A stretch of 64,000 nucleotides of DNA, taken from positions 5,146,001 to 5,210,000 of the forward strand of contig NZ_CP048397.1 of NCBI RefSeq assembly GCF_010384365.1, read 5' to 3'. The position numbers and the translations under genes are program-made. Of this stretch, positions 16,800-25,512 are shown piece by piece. The notes beneath the pieces were generated by a model that had not been told where the DNA came from, searched no databases, and saw nothing but the letters and a program-made list of their open reading frames with translations. Every line of letters begins with the position of its first letter. The stretch's first letter is position 1. The stretch comes from Streptomyces sp. S4.7. Its GTDB lineage: Bacteria; Actinomycetota; Actinomycetes; Streptomycetales; Streptomycetaceae.

Positions 16800-17743
16800 G
16801 CGGTGCCTCCGTTCGGGCGGCCCAGGGACAGCAGATTGGCCCTGATCTTCTGCAACGGGGTCTGCGGCAGGGTACGCAGCGAGCCACGCGCGTAGTGCCG
16901 CTCCAGGTAGTACTGACCGACGCTCAGGACGGAGGTCATGAGCAGATACCAGGCGGCGGCGAGGAACAGCATCTCGACGGGGGCGCCGGACGTCTGCCCG
17001 ATGTCCTGCGCGTATCTCAGCAACTCGTAGAACTGCACGGTCGCCACCAGCGACGTCGTCTTCAGCATGTTGATGACTTCGTTGCCGGTGGGCGGCACGA
17101 TCACCCGCATCGCCTGCGGGATCACGACGCGGCGCAGCGTCTTGGCGTGGCTCATGCCCAGCGCGTGCGACGCCTCCGTCTGCCCCTCGTCGACCGAGAG
17201 CAGACCGGCGCGGCAGATCTCCGCCATGTAGGCGGCCTCGTTGAGACCGAGGCCGAGCAGCGCCGTCAGGAACGGCGTCATGAAGCTGGCCCAGTAGTCC
17301 TTGTAGATCGGCCCGAGGTTGATGTACTCGAAGACCAGACCCAGGTTGAACCAGACCATGAGCTGGACGAGCACCGGCGTGCCGCGGAAGAACCAGATGT
17401 ACGACCATGCGATGGACGACATCACCGGGTTCTTCGACAGCCGCATCACCGCGAGGACGATGCCGCCGACCACGCCGATGGCCATCGACAGGACGGTGAG
17501 GATCATCGTCTGGCCGACACCCTTGAGGATGCGGTCGTCGAAGAAGTAGTCCGGTACGGCGCCCCAGTTGATCTTGCCCTGGGAGAACGCGTAGATGATC
17601 GTCGCGAGCAGGGCGAGAGCGACGACCGCGCTCACGTACCGCCCGTAGTGCCGGACCGGGATGGCCCTGATGGCCTCCGGCCCGGCGGGTCCCGACGGTG
17701 GCGCGTCGGACGGGCCGTCCGACTTCGATATGTCAACAGACAC
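16796..17743 (-). CDS. Polar amino acid ABC transporter permease
   Basis: 315 residues from a GTG at 17743 (VSVDISKSDG), preceded by AAAGGCA; the longer frame to 17827 overlaps the binding-protein gene. A cytoplasmic tail of about 50 residues precedes the HisM/GlnP-type membrane domain with an extra N-terminal helix. The EAA loop (EASHALGMSHAKTLRRVVIPQAMRVI) that docks on the ATPase is at about 215-240. As the only permease gene, it probably forms a homodimer. Confidence 0.92.
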
Positions 17744-17772
17744 GGATGCTGCCTTTCGGAGCCGGGCGCGGA

Positions 17773-18735
17773 TCAGGTGCCGGCGTTGATCGTGGCTTCC
17801 TTGACCGCGCCGGCGTCGACGCCCCACTTCGCGATGATCTTGTCGTACTCGCCGTTCTCGATGATCGCGTCGAGCGCGGCCTGGAGCGCCTTGCTCAGCT
17901 CGTCGTTGCCCTTGGCGACCGCGATGCCGTACGGGGCGGCCTCGATCTGCTCACCGACGAGCTGGAAGTCGTTGCCGCCGCCCGAGGTCTTCACCGCGTA
18001 CGCCGCGACCGGGAAGTCCGACGAACCGGCGTCGGCGCCACCGGCGCGCAGGCGGGTCTGGGCCTGCTGGTCGTTGTCGAACGGCTCGATCCCGATGGCC
18101 TTCTTGTCGCCGTCCGTGCACTTCGTCGACTCGGCCTTGGCCAGATCGTGCGAGACGGTGCTGCGCTGGACGACCATCTTCTTGCCGCACAGGTCCGACC
18201 AGCTGGCGATGCCGTTGTCGGCGCCCTTCTTGGTGTAGATCGAGACACCGGCGGTGAAGTAGTCGACGAAGTCGACACCCTCGCCGACCTTCTTGCCCGT
18301 CTCGGAGTCCACACCGTCCTGGCGGGACTTGGTGTCGGTCATGGCCGACATGGCTATGTCGTAGCGCTTGGAACGCAGACCCGTCAGCAGCGTGTCGAAG
18401 GTGCCGTTCTGGAACTCGAACTTCACACCGAGCTGCTTGCCGAGCGCGTCGGCGATGTCGGGGTCGATACCGATCGTCTTGCCCGCGTCGTCCTTGAACT
18501 CGACCGGCGGGTACGCGATGTCGGAGCCCACGCGGATGACGCCCTTGTCCGCGATCGCCTTCGGCAGCTGATCGGCCAGCGGGGCGCTCTTCGTCGTGGC
18601 GGGGGAGTCCTTCTTCCCGCTGTCGGTCTGGTCGCCGCAGGCGGTCAGCAGGAGTGACCCGGCGACCGCGATCGCGCCGACCGCGGCGATCCGGGACTTC
18701 CCGGCGGTGGTACGACTGGTGAAGCTGGCGGTCAT
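17773..18735 (-). CDS. Amino acid ABC transporter substrate-binding lipoprotein
   Basis: 320 residues. The lipobox SLLLTAC places the acylated Cys at residue 33; a short Ser/Lys/Asp linker follows. The SBP_bac_3 domain begins near ADKGVIRVGSDIAYPPVEF and contains GIDPDIADALGKQLG, the usual start of the amino acid-binding lobe. It captures a polar amino acid outside the membrane for the permease and ATPase downstream. GGAGGATC precedes the ATG at 18735; the longer frame lacks the signal peptide at its start. The first gene of the operon, 29 bp ahead of the permease. Confidence 0.95.
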   Translation of the reverse strand: MTASFTSRTTAGKSRIAAVGAIAVAGSLLLTACGDQTDSGKKDSPATTKSAPLADQLPKAIADKGVIRVGSDIAYPPVEFKDDAGKTIGIDPDIADALGKQLGVKFEFQNGTFDTLLTGLRSKRYDIAMSAMTDTKSRQDGVDSETGKKVGEGVDFVDYFTAGVSIYTKKGADNGIASWSDLCGKKMVVQRSTVSHDLAKAESTKCTDGDKKAIGIEPFDNDQQAQTRLRAGGADAGSSDFPVAAYAVKTSGGGNDFQLVGEQIEAAPYGIAVAKGNDELSKALQAALDAIIENGEYDKIIAKWGVDAGAVKEATINAGT

Positions 18736-19260
18736 GATGAGGATCCTCCGGCGGACGAGGGACTTACCACGCGGTTGGCACGCGCCATCGAGTGTCGCGA
18801 CCGTGTGTGATTGATTAGGGCATCTTGCCATTCGGACTGGTCCGATCAGGGGCCCCGTCATGTCAAAATCGGATAACGGGTGACCCCCGTGTCCCAGCGG
18901 ACCGGCACATCAAGACCGGACCATCTGCGGGAATGCCTTCTTCCGGCCGGACGATCTCCGTCCCGTCCTGCCCCTTCGGGTGGTTTCGTGTCGTGCGGCG
19001 TAAGTGTCCCGAAACTCCGCTATGAGTCATGTCACCGCTTGTAGAAGGAGACGTGGACGTCCGGCCCGTCCGGTATGAAGGACAGCTACACCCCTCATCC
19101 GGGGCTCAGGGCGCGTGTGCGGCGCGCCCGCGTGTACGCACATCCTCCTGTTCGGCGTCCCAACCGCCGATAACAGGTCTCGTACGCGGTGCCCGCCCAC
19201 CCCTCCGTAACCCAGGAGTGGACACCCTCAACTGATGAAGAGACTTAAGGGGTCAAAAAC
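18736..19260. other. Long divergent intergenic region (ABC operon / malic enzyme)
   Basis: 525 bp without a convincing gene. Short frames such as GTG 19053 to 19235 have arbitrary composition and ribosome binding sites too close to the start. It should hold promoters for both divergent genes; a GGACTGGTCC palindrome near 18835 is the only notable small dyad. Confidence 0.6.
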
Positions 19261-20472
19261 ATGGCAGCGGAGATCGTGAATCCTCGCAGTGAGAGCGACA
19301 GCGAAGGCGCGACCGACGAGCCCTTCGATCCGGCGTTCGCGCTCCACCGCGGCGGGAAGATGGCCATCCAGTCGACCGTGCCCGTCCGGGACAAGGACGA
19401 CCTGTCACTCGCCTACACGCCCGGTGTCGCCAAGGTGTGCACGGCGATCGCCGAGAACCCGGAGCTGGTCCACGACTACACCTGGAAGTCGCAGGTCGTC
19501 GCCGTCGTGACGGACGGGACCGCGGTCCTGGGACTCGGGGACATCGGACCGGAGGCGTCACTCCCCGTGATGGAGGGCAAGGCGATCCTGTTCAAGCAGT
19601 TCGGCGGCGTCGACGCGGTGCCGCTGGCGCTGGCCACCACCGACACCGACGAGATCATCGACACCGTCGTGCGGCTCGCGCCGTCCTTCGGCGGGGTCAA
19701 CCTGGAGGACATCTCGGCGCCCCGCTGCTTCGAGATCGAGCGCAGGCTCCGGGAGCGGCTCGACATCCCCGTCTTCCACGACGACCAGCACGGCACGGCC
19801 GTCGTCACGCTCGCCGCGCTGCGCAACGCGGCGAAGTTCACCGGGCGCACGCTCGGGGACCTGCGCGCCGTCATCTCCGGGGCGGGCGCGGCGGGCGTCG
19901 CCATCGCCAAGTTCCTGCTGGAGGCGGGGATCGGCGACGTCGCGGTCGCCGACCGCAAGGGCATCGTCAGCCCCGACCGCGACGACCTGACCGACGTCAA
20001 GCGCGAGCTGGCCGGACTGACGAACCGCGCGGGTCTCTCCGGCTCGCTGGAGGCGGCGCTCTCGGGCGCGGACGTCTTCATCGGCGTCTCGGGCGGTACG
20101 GTCCCGGAGCCGGCGATCGCGTCGATGGCGGCGGAGTCGTTCGTCTTCGCCATGGCCAACCCGAACCCGGAGGTCCACCCGGACATCGCGCACCAGTACG
20201 CGGCGGTGGTGGCGACGGGGCGCAGCGACTACCCGAACCAGATCAACAACGTGCTGGCGTTCCCGGGGATCTTCGCGGGCGCGCTCCAGGTGCGGGCGTC
20301 GCGGATCACGGAGGGCATGAAGATCGCGGCGGCGCTCGCGCTGGCGGACGTGGTCGGTGACGAGCTGTCGGCGGACTACGTGATCCCGTCGCCGTTCGAC
20401 GAGCGGGTGGCCCCGGCGGTGACGTCGGCGGTCGCGGCGGCGGCGCGGGCGGAGGGGGTTGCGCGGCGCTAG
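19261..20472 (+). CDS. NAD(P)-dependent malic enzyme
   Basis: 403 residues, the short bacterial form of malic enzyme that decarboxylates malate to pyruvate and links the TCA cycle to NAD(P)H supply. Visible are the catalytic region SLAYTPGVAKVC (Tyr general acid), the Lys region MEGKAILFKQF, metal-binding FEIERRL...VFHDDQHGTA, and the Rossmann motif ISGAGAAGVAIAKFLL. Cofactor preference cannot be settled by eye. The ATG at 19261 has AAGGGG upstream at 10-bp distance. Confidence 0.94.
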   Translation: MAAEIVNPRSESDSEGATDEPFDPAFALHRGGKMAIQSTVPVRDKDDLSLAYTPGVAKVCTAIAENPELVHDYTWKSQVVAVVTDGTAVLGLGDIGPEASLPVMEGKAILFKQFGGVDAVPLALATTDTDEIIDTVVRLAPSFGGVNLEDISAPRCFEIERRLRERLDIPVFHDDQHGTAVVTLAALRNAAKFTGRTLGDLRAVISGAGAAGVAIAKFLLEAGIGDVAVADRKGIVSPDRDDLTDVKRELAGLTNRAGLSGSLEAALSGADVFIGVSGGTVPEPAIASMAAESFVFAMANPNPEVHPDIAHQYAAVVATGRSDYPNQINNVLAFPGIFAGALQVRASRITEGMKIAAALALADVVGDELSADYVIPSPFDERVAPAVTSAVAAAARAEGVARR

Positions 20473-20559
20473 CCGGTCTCGTCTGCGGGGTCGCCGTCCC
20501 CGGCGGGGGGCGGCCCTGCGGGCCGGGGCTTCGGTTGCCGGGTCCGCGCCGTGCGGGCC

Positions 20560-20586
20560 GTTTTGGCCTCAATCGCCGACCGGGCT
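20560..20586 (-). repeat. Copy of a common streptomycete intergenic motif
   Basis: Read on the minus strand this contains the CGGCGATTGAGG core that recurs in streptomycete intergenic DNA; a second version is at 26043-26076. Family assignment is from memory. Confidence 0.4.
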
Positions 20587-20612
20587 CGGGGTGGTCGCGG
20601 TGGTGGCCGGGT

Positions 20613-20746
20613 GCCGCTCCGGGGTCATGCCCGGACGGCGTGATTTACGGCGCGTGCAAGGCTCGTTGGTGTATGGGGAACCGGGCTTCTCACGCGCCAC
20701 AAATCAGCCTGAGTGTCCGGACACGACCCCTGCGCGTCCCCCTTCC
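20613..20746 (-). repeat. Intergenic repeat family, copy A
   Basis: A 134-bp element that matches copy C (25846-25979) at 125 of 134 positions by my manual alignment, in opposite orientation. The core has near-complementary ends, GGCTGATTTGTGGCGCGTG and CACGCGCCGTAAATCACGCC, so the whole can fold as one hairpin with a 30-40 nt loop. No coding capacity. Confidence 0.85.
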
Positions 20747-20812
20747 AACCCGCGGACCGGTGGGGTGTGAACAGCGCCACGTGACAGCGCGAGGGGGGCG
20801 GGGTCGCAGGAG

Positions 20813-20920
20813 GGGTGTGTTCGGACACTCAGGCTGATTTGTGGCGCGTGAACAAGACGGGTCAGCGGATCCAACGAACGGGGCACGCGCCGTAAATCAC
20901 GCCGTCCGGACATGCCCCTC
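20813..20920 (+). repeat. Intergenic repeat family, copy B
   Basis: It shares both outer arms with copies A and C (20820-20851 and 20884-20914 nearly identical) but has a different middle. It lies in inverted orientation to copy A, 73 bp away, so the two copies could also pair with each other. Confidence 0.8.
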
Positions 20921-21086
20921 CGGAGGCCCCGCACCCCGCCCACGACCGACAACCGCAACCAAAACCCCTGACCACCCCGCCGGATGGACCCGGCCGTGGC
21001 GACGAAACCGCAACCCCGACAACCCCCGCCATTCACCCCCGCCTGGTGAGATCCTCGCGCCAACCATCCTCAGACAGGGGGCGCTT

Positions 21087-21665
21087 GTGAATCTGCTTGT
21101 CAACGGTGACGCCGAGCAGGGGGCCGGAGGAACCGCCGAGCCCGTCGGGCAGGTCGTCGGCTGGGTCGTGCGCCAGGGGGCGCCCGCGATCATCGGGTAC
21201 GACGTCGGCGACGGCTACCCCACACCCGCCGACCCCGGCCCCGGCGCGGCCGGCCGTCGGTTCTTCTCCGGTGGGAACAGCGGCGTGACCAGCCTGGTTC
21301 AGGAAGTGCCCGTACCCGCCGGCGGGCCGACAGGACACCGCGCCGTCGACTCCGGCCGCGTCCGGTACGTGCTGAGCGGCTGGCTCGGCGGGTACGCCGC
21401 GCAGGAGGACGGCGTCAGGCTGTCCGTCGAGTTCCGGGACCGCGCCGGGACCCCGCTCGCGCTCTCCGTCCTCGGCCCCGTCACCGCCGAGGAACGCGGC
21501 CGTGCCACCGCACTGCTGGAGCGCAGCGCCGAGGCCGCGGTGCCGCCGGGCGCCCGGTCCGCACGTGTACAGCTCTCCTTCACCCGTACCGGCGCCGGCA
21601 CGTCGAACGACGGCTACGCCGACGAGATCTCACTCCGCCTGACGGCATCGGGAAGGCACTCGTGA
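21087..21665 (+). CDS. Secreted-type beta-sandwich (CBM-like) protein upstream of phoD
   Basis: 192 residues from GTG 21087, preceded by CAGGGGGC. The start VNLLVNGDAEQG is the NGDFE-type opening of concanavalin-like carbohydrate-binding modules, and the rest alternates strands ending in a DGYADEISLRL calcium-module-like strand. No signal peptide is visible, odd for such a fold; it may bind the Tat-exported phosphatase or act in the cytoplasm. Its stop overlaps the phoD GTG by 4 bp (21662-21665), so the two are translationally coupled. The role is inferred only from context. Confidence 0.72.
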   Translation: MNLLVNGDAEQGAGGTAEPVGQVVGWVVRQGAPAIIGYDVGDGYPTPADPGPGAAGRRFFSGGNSGVTSLVQEVPVPAGGPTGHRAVDSGRVRYVLSGWLGGYAAQEDGVRLSVEFRDRAGTPLALSVLGPVTAEERGRATALLERSAEAAVPPGARSARVQLSFTRTGAGTSNDGYADEISLRLTASGRHS

Positions 21666-23218
21666 CCCTCAACAGACGTGATCTGCTCAAGGCCGCCGGC
21701 GCCGCGGGCGCGCTCAACGTGGTCTGGCCCCTGAGCTCGGGGCTCTCGCCCGCGCAGGCCCGAGAGGCGGCGGAGGCGCTCGGATCGGCGTACGACGAGG
21801 CTCCGTTCACGCTCGGCGTCGGATCCGGCGACCCGCAGCCCACCAGCGTCGTGCTCTGGACGCGGCTCGCGCCCGAGCCCTTCGCCGAGCCGGGCGAACA
21901 GCCGCTCGACGAGGTCGTCGACGTCCGATGGGTCGTCGCCGAGGACCGCGCCCTGCGCCGCGTCGTCGCGCGCGGCACCGTCCCCGCCTCCGCGACCCTC
22001 GCGCACAGCGTGCACGTGCCGGTCGGCGGTCTGCGTCCTGGCCGGACGTACTGGTACGCCTTCACCGCGCTCGGCAGGACCAGCCGCCTCGGCCGGACCC
22101 GTACCGCACCCACCGGCCGTGTGCGCTCCGCCCGCTTCGCCACCGCCAACTGCCAGAACTACCCGCAGGGCCACTACGCGGCGCTGCGCGGGATAGCCCG
22201 CGAGGACCTCGACTTCGTCATCCACCTGGGCGACTACATCTACGAGCACGGCCCCGAGGGCAGCGACATCCGTGACCACAACGGTCCGGCGATCCACACG
22301 CTGCACGACTACCGGATGCGCCACGCCCTCTACAAGGGCGACCCGTCGCTGCGCGCCGCGCACGCCGCGCACCCCTGGTTCCTGACCTGGGACGACCACG
22401 AGGTGGTCAACGACTACAGCGGTACGGGCGGCGGCGCCCCCTTCATGCGGCGCCGGGCCGCCGCGTACCAGGCGTGGTACGAACACCTGCCGCACCGCGG
22501 CGCCGGGGACTCCGTCCTGCCGGACATCGACATCCACCGGGTACGCCGCTGGGGCGACCTGCTGGAGCTGGCCGTGCTCGACCTGCGGCAGTACCGCTCC
22601 GCGCAGAACCTCCCCGACGGCACCATCCTCGGCTCCGGTCAGAAGGCCTGGCTGAAGAAGACCGTCGACCGCGCGCCCGACAGCTGGCACGTCTGGGCCA
22701 ACTCGATCATGCTCAGCCAGCTCCGGGGCCGCCCCGGCGGCGGCTTCATGTTCACCGACCAGTGGGACGGCTTCCTCGGCGAGCGCAAGGAGGTGCTGGA
22801 GCATGTGCGTACCAGCGGGCTGGAAGACCTCGTGGTGCTCACCGGCGACTGGCACTCCGCGTTCGTCGACGACATCCGGCCGGACTACGACGACACCGAA
22901 TCGCCCATCGTGGGAACGGAGTTCACCGCGCACTCGGTGAGCTCCAGCGCGTACGACGCGCAGTGGAACGCCACGAACGGTCCGCTGATGGGCGCGGCCA
23001 ACCCGCACCTTCAGTACTTCGAGGGGAACCGGTACGGCTACGACGTGTACGAGGTCACGCCGGAACGATTCAGCACCCATATGCGGGTCATCGACGACCG
23101 CCGTGACCCGGCCTCCGCCGTCTCCACCCTGACCACGTTCCATGTGGACCGGGGCACGGCGGGCGCGTACGAGGACCCGGCGACGAGGTCTTCGCCCGCG
23201 CAGTACCGCAGGGACTGA
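21662..23218 (+). CDS. phoD: Alkaline phosphatase D (Tat-exported phosphodiesterase/monoesterase)
   Basis: 518 residues. A twin-arginine signal NRRDLLKAAGAAGAL sits at the N-terminus. A fibronectin-like PhoD_N domain (about 45-150) precedes the metallophosphatase domain, whose ligands appear in LGDYIYEHG, WDDHEVVNDYSG and TGDWHSAF. PhoD enzymes use Fe3+ and Ca2+ to hydrolyse phosphomono- and diesters, including teichoic acids, outside the cell. The GTG start overlaps the preceding gene. Streptomyces phoD genes are usually under PhoP control, but I could not identify a good PhoP box here. Confidence 0.93.
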   Translation: MTLNRRDLLKAAGAAGALNVVWPLSSGLSPAQAREAAEALGSAYDEAPFTLGVGSGDPQPTSVVLWTRLAPEPFAEPGEQPLDEVVDVRWVVAEDRALRRVVARGTVPASATLAHSVHVPVGGLRPGRTYWYAFTALGRTSRLGRTRTAPTGRVRSARFATANCQNYPQGHYAALRGIAREDLDFVIHLGDYIYEHGPEGSDIRDHNGPAIHTLHDYRMRHALYKGDPSLRAAHAAHPWFLTWDDHEVVNDYSGTGGGAPFMRRRAAAYQAWYEHLPHRGAGDSVLPDIDIHRVRRWGDLLELAVLDLRQYRSAQNLPDGTILGSGQKAWLKKTVDRAPDSWHVWANSIMLSQLRGRPGGGFMFTDQWDGFLGERKEVLEHVRTSGLEDLVVLTGDWHSAFVDDIRPDYDDTESPIVGTEFTAHSVSSSAYDAQWNATNGPLMGAANPHLQYFEGNRYGYDVYEVTPERFSTHMRVIDDRRDPASAVSTLTTFHVDRGTAGAYEDPATRSSPAQYRRD

Positions 23219-23294
23219 GACCGAGTGGGGGCGGGACCCGCCTCACACACCCATGAGGTTCCCCGCGTCCCGCCTCCGCTCTAGGGTCGAGGTC

Positions 23295-24257
23295 ATGTTC
23301 GCCGCCTACGCAGCCCGCATCGACAGTGACCAGCCCCTCAACGGCCTTGAGTTGGGCGAACGCCCGGCTCCCGAGCCGCGCCCCGGCTGGTCGACCGTGA
23401 CCGTCAAGGCCGCCTCACTCAACCATCACGACCTCTGGACCCTGCGCGGGGTCGGCTTCAAGGAGGAGCAGCTGCCGATGATCCTCGGCTGCGACGCCGC
23501 CGGGATCGACGAGAGCGGCAACGAGGTCGTCATCCACTCCGTCATCGGCCAGAGCGGCCACGGCGTCGGGCCCCGCGAGCCCCGCTCGCTCCTCACCGAG
23601 AGGTACCAGGGCACCTTCGCCGAGCAGGTCTCCGTACCGACCTGGAACCTGCTGCCCAAGCCCGCCGGGCTGACCTTCGAGCAGGCCGCCTGTCTGCCGA
23701 CGTCCTGGCTCACCGCGTACCGGATGCTGTTCACCAACGCCGGTGTACGGCCCGGGGATTCCGTCCTCGTCCAGGGTGCGGGCGGTGGTGTCGCCACCGC
23801 CGCGATCGTCCTCGGCAAGGCGGCCGGCCTCCGTGTGTACGCCACCAGCCGCGACGAGGCGAAGCGCAAGCGCGCGGTCGAACTGGGCGCCGCCGACGCG
23901 TTCGAGCCCGGCGCGCGGCTGCCGCACCGGGTGGACGCGGTCATCGAGACGGTCGGCGCCGCGACCTGGTCCCACTCCGTGAAGTCCCTGCGTCCCGGTG
24001 GCACGCTGGTGATCTCCGGCGCCACCAGCGGCGACCGCCCCGCGCACGCCGAACTCACCCGGATCTTCTTCCTGGAGCTGAAGGTCGTCGGCTCGACGAT
24101 GGGCACGAAGGACGAGCTGGAGGATCTGCTCTCCTTCTGCACGACGACGGGCATCCGCCCGGTGATCGACGACGTCCTGCCCCTGGACCGGGCGCGCGAG
24201 GGGTTCGAACGGATGGCCGCGGGCGATCTGTTCGGCAAGATCGTGCTGACCCGCTGA
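23295..24257 (+). CDS. Zinc-binding-dehydrogenase family (MDR) oxidoreductase
   Basis: 320 residues of the medium-chain dehydrogenase/reductase superfamily. A GroES-like domain occupies about 1-130 (SLNHHDLWTLRGV, ILGCDAAGI) and a Rossmann domain follows with VQGAGGGVATAAIVLGKAAG at about 155-175. The second, structural zinc cysteine cluster is absent, so it is closer to quinone oxidoreductases than to classical alcohol dehydrogenases. Substrate unknown. The ATG at 23295 agrees with the family N-terminus; the longer frame from 23142 overlaps phoD. Confidence 0.87.
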   Translation: MFAAYAARIDSDQPLNGLELGERPAPEPRPGWSTVTVKAASLNHHDLWTLRGVGFKEEQLPMILGCDAAGIDESGNEVVIHSVIGQSGHGVGPREPRSLLTERYQGTFAEQVSVPTWNLLPKPAGLTFEQAACLPTSWLTAYRMLFTNAGVRPGDSVLVQGAGGGVATAAIVLGKAAGLRVYATSRDEAKRKRAVELGAADAFEPGARLPHRVDAVIETVGAATWSHSVKSLRPGGTLVISGATSGDRPAHAELTRIFFLELKVVGSTMGTKDELEDLLSFCTTTGIRPVIDDVLPLDRAREGFERMAAGDLFGKIVLTR

Positions 24258-24267
24258 GGGGGCTGTC

Positions 24268-24594
24268 GTGGACGCGCTGCTGCCGCCGCTGATGATCGTC
24301 GGCTGCCTCGCGGTGGTCATGGCCTTCTTCGGCCGGCTCGCCTCGCTCGTCAAGCGCCGGGGCGCGGCGGGGGCGGGTATCACCGCGGCCATGGCCGCGT
24401 ACGACGAGGCGTTCCGGGTGACCGCGCACGACGCGCACTACGAGATCCAGGCGCGGGCCGAGCGGCAGATACCGCTGCCCGCGCCGGACGACCCGCAAGT
24501 GGCGGGCGGATCACTTCCGTACCGAGGCCGGCCCGCTCCACCGCGCCGGCGCCGCTCCGTACTGCGGCGCTGGGCGCGGCGGGTGCGGGGCTGA
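24268..24594 (+). CDS. Small membrane protein of unknown function
   Basis: 108 residues from a GTG 10 bp after the dehydrogenase stop. One N-terminal helix (about 4-24) is followed by a cytoplasmic Arg/Pro-rich tail ending in RRWARRVRG. No catalytic motif. The close spacing implies cotranscription with the dehydrogenase. I do not recognise the family. Confidence 0.6.
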   Translation: MDALLPPLMIVGCLAVVMAFFGRLASLVKRRGAAGAGITAAMAAYDEAFRVTAHDAHYEIQARAERQIPLPAPDDPQVAGGSLPYRGRPAPPRRRRSVLRRWARRVRG

Positions 24595-24601
24595 CACCGC
24601 T

Positions 24602-24619
24602 TGTCAATTTTGGTTGACA
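24602..24619. promoter_or_regulatory. Operator 1, TGTCAA-N6-TTGACA
   Basis: Perfect 18-bp inverted repeat, 27 bp upstream of an identical one. Both precede the HTH gene; the TTGACA could also serve as a -35 element. Confidence 0.75.
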
Positions 24620-24628
24620 CGACAGGGG

Positions 24629-24646
24629 TGTCAACGTAGATTGACA
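24629..24646. promoter_or_regulatory. Operator 2, TGTCAA-N6-TTGACA
   Basis: Second perfect 18-bp inverted repeat with the same 6-bp spacer length, ending 2 bp before the HTH gene ATG. Binding here would block both transcription and access to the start site. Confidence 0.75.
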
Positions 24647-24648
24647 TC

Positions 24649-24858
24649 ATGACCGATGCAACGGATCTCGCCGAACGGGCGGGCGACCGCGACCCACGGG
24701 TCGGGCTGAGGGCGGTCGCCGCGCTGCGGCGACTGCTCGAACAGCTCGAAGCCGTCCAGGTGCGCAGCGCGCGGAACCAGGGCTGGTCGTGGCAGGAGAT
24801 CGCGGCCCAGCTCGGTGTCAGCAGGCAGGCGGTACACAAGAAGTACGGGAGGCAGTGA
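24649..24858 (+). CDS. Small helix-turn-helix DNA-binding protein
   Basis: 69 residues. An N-terminal amphipathic helix (LRAVAALRRLLEQLEAVQV) leads to a sigma-70 region 4-like HTH, WSWQEIAAQLGVSRQAVHKKYG, at the C-terminus. It is preceded by two perfect TGTCAA-N6-TTGACA dyads that it probably binds itself. No ribosome binding site is visible between operator 2 and the ATG, so the mRNA may be leaderless. The stop overlaps the next ATG (TGATG), coupling it to the Clp-N protein, its probable partner. Confidence 0.85.
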   Translation: MTDATDLAERAGDRDPRVGLRAVAALRRLLEQLEAVQVRSARNQGWSWQEIAAQLGVSRQAVHKKYGRQ

Positions 24859-25412
24859 TGTTCGAACGGTTCACGAAGGGGGCGCGCGCGGTGGTGACGG
24901 GCGCGGTCGCCCAGGCCGAACGCACGGCCTCACCCGAGATCACCGACGAGCACATGCTGCTCGCGCTGCTCGACTCGCAGGGGAGGCGATCGGCGTTCGC
25001 GTTCACCTCGCTCGGCATCCTGGACCGGCGTGACTCGGTGGAGGCGGGTCTGGCGGAGGCGCGCCGGCGGGGTGGCATGTCGCACGCCGACACGGCGGCG
25101 CTGGCCGAGATCGGGATCGACGTCGCGCAGATCGTCTCGAAGGTCGAGGGGGCGCACGGCGAGGGTGCGATGGGGGTGGGCGGGAAGCGTCCGAAGCGGG
25201 GCCGGGCGTCCCACAAGAAGTTCACGCCCGCCGCGAAGAAGACGCTGGAGCAGTCTCTGCGGGTCGCGGTGGGCCGCGGCGACAAGGAGATCACCGACGG
25301 CCACATCCTGCTGGCGCTGACGGCCCGGCCGGGCGTGGTGTCGGACGTGCTGGCGGATCACGGCGGGACGTACGGGGCGGTGGAGCGGGCGCTGTTCGGG
25401 GAGCGGGGATAG
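24858..25412 (+). CDS. Clp N-terminal domain protein without ATPase
   Basis: 184 residues with two Clp_N repeats (ITDEHMLLALLDS near 30 and ITDGHILLALTARP near 145), the substrate- and adaptor-binding module of ClpA/ClpC, but no AAA+ domain. A basic GGKRPKRGRASHKK stretch lies between the repeats. Pairs of a small HTH protein and a stand-alone Clp_N protein are common in actinobacteria; the second may sense folding stress or control stability of the first. GGGAGGCAG precedes the ATG. Confidence 0.85.
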   Translation: MFERFTKGARAVVTGAVAQAERTASPEITDEHMLLALLDSQGRRSAFAFTSLGILDRRDSVEAGLAEARRRGGMSHADTAALAEIGIDVAQIVSKVEGAHGEGAMGVGGKRPKRGRASHKKFTPAAKKTLEQSLRVAVGRGDKEITDGHILLALTARPGVVSDVLADHGGTYGAVERALFGERG

Positions 25413-25430
25413 CGGTCGCGGGGTCCCTCC

Positions 25431-25483
25431 GGGGTGGGGCGGTTGCGGGGTGCGGGGCCCTTCCGGGGGTGGGGCGGTTGCGG
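25431..25483. repeat. Exact 18-bp direct repeat, 35 bp apart
   Basis: GGGGTGGGGCGGTTGCGG occurs at 25431-25448 and 25466-25483 in the GC-rich spacer between the Clp-N gene and the convergent small membrane protein. Confidence 0.75.
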
Positions 25484-25512
25484 TTGTCGGGTCCCGGTCG
25501 GGGTGCGGGGTC

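Noticed and set aside
19029..19235. Small plus-strand ORF upstream of malic enzyme
   Set aside because: The purine-rich site is only 2-3 bp from the best start, composition is arbitrary and no family is recognisable.
21020..21060. PhoP box before the CBM-phoD operon
   Set aside because: Only one unit, ATTCACC near 21031, fits; I cannot find the 11-bp spaced direct repeats a PhoP site needs.
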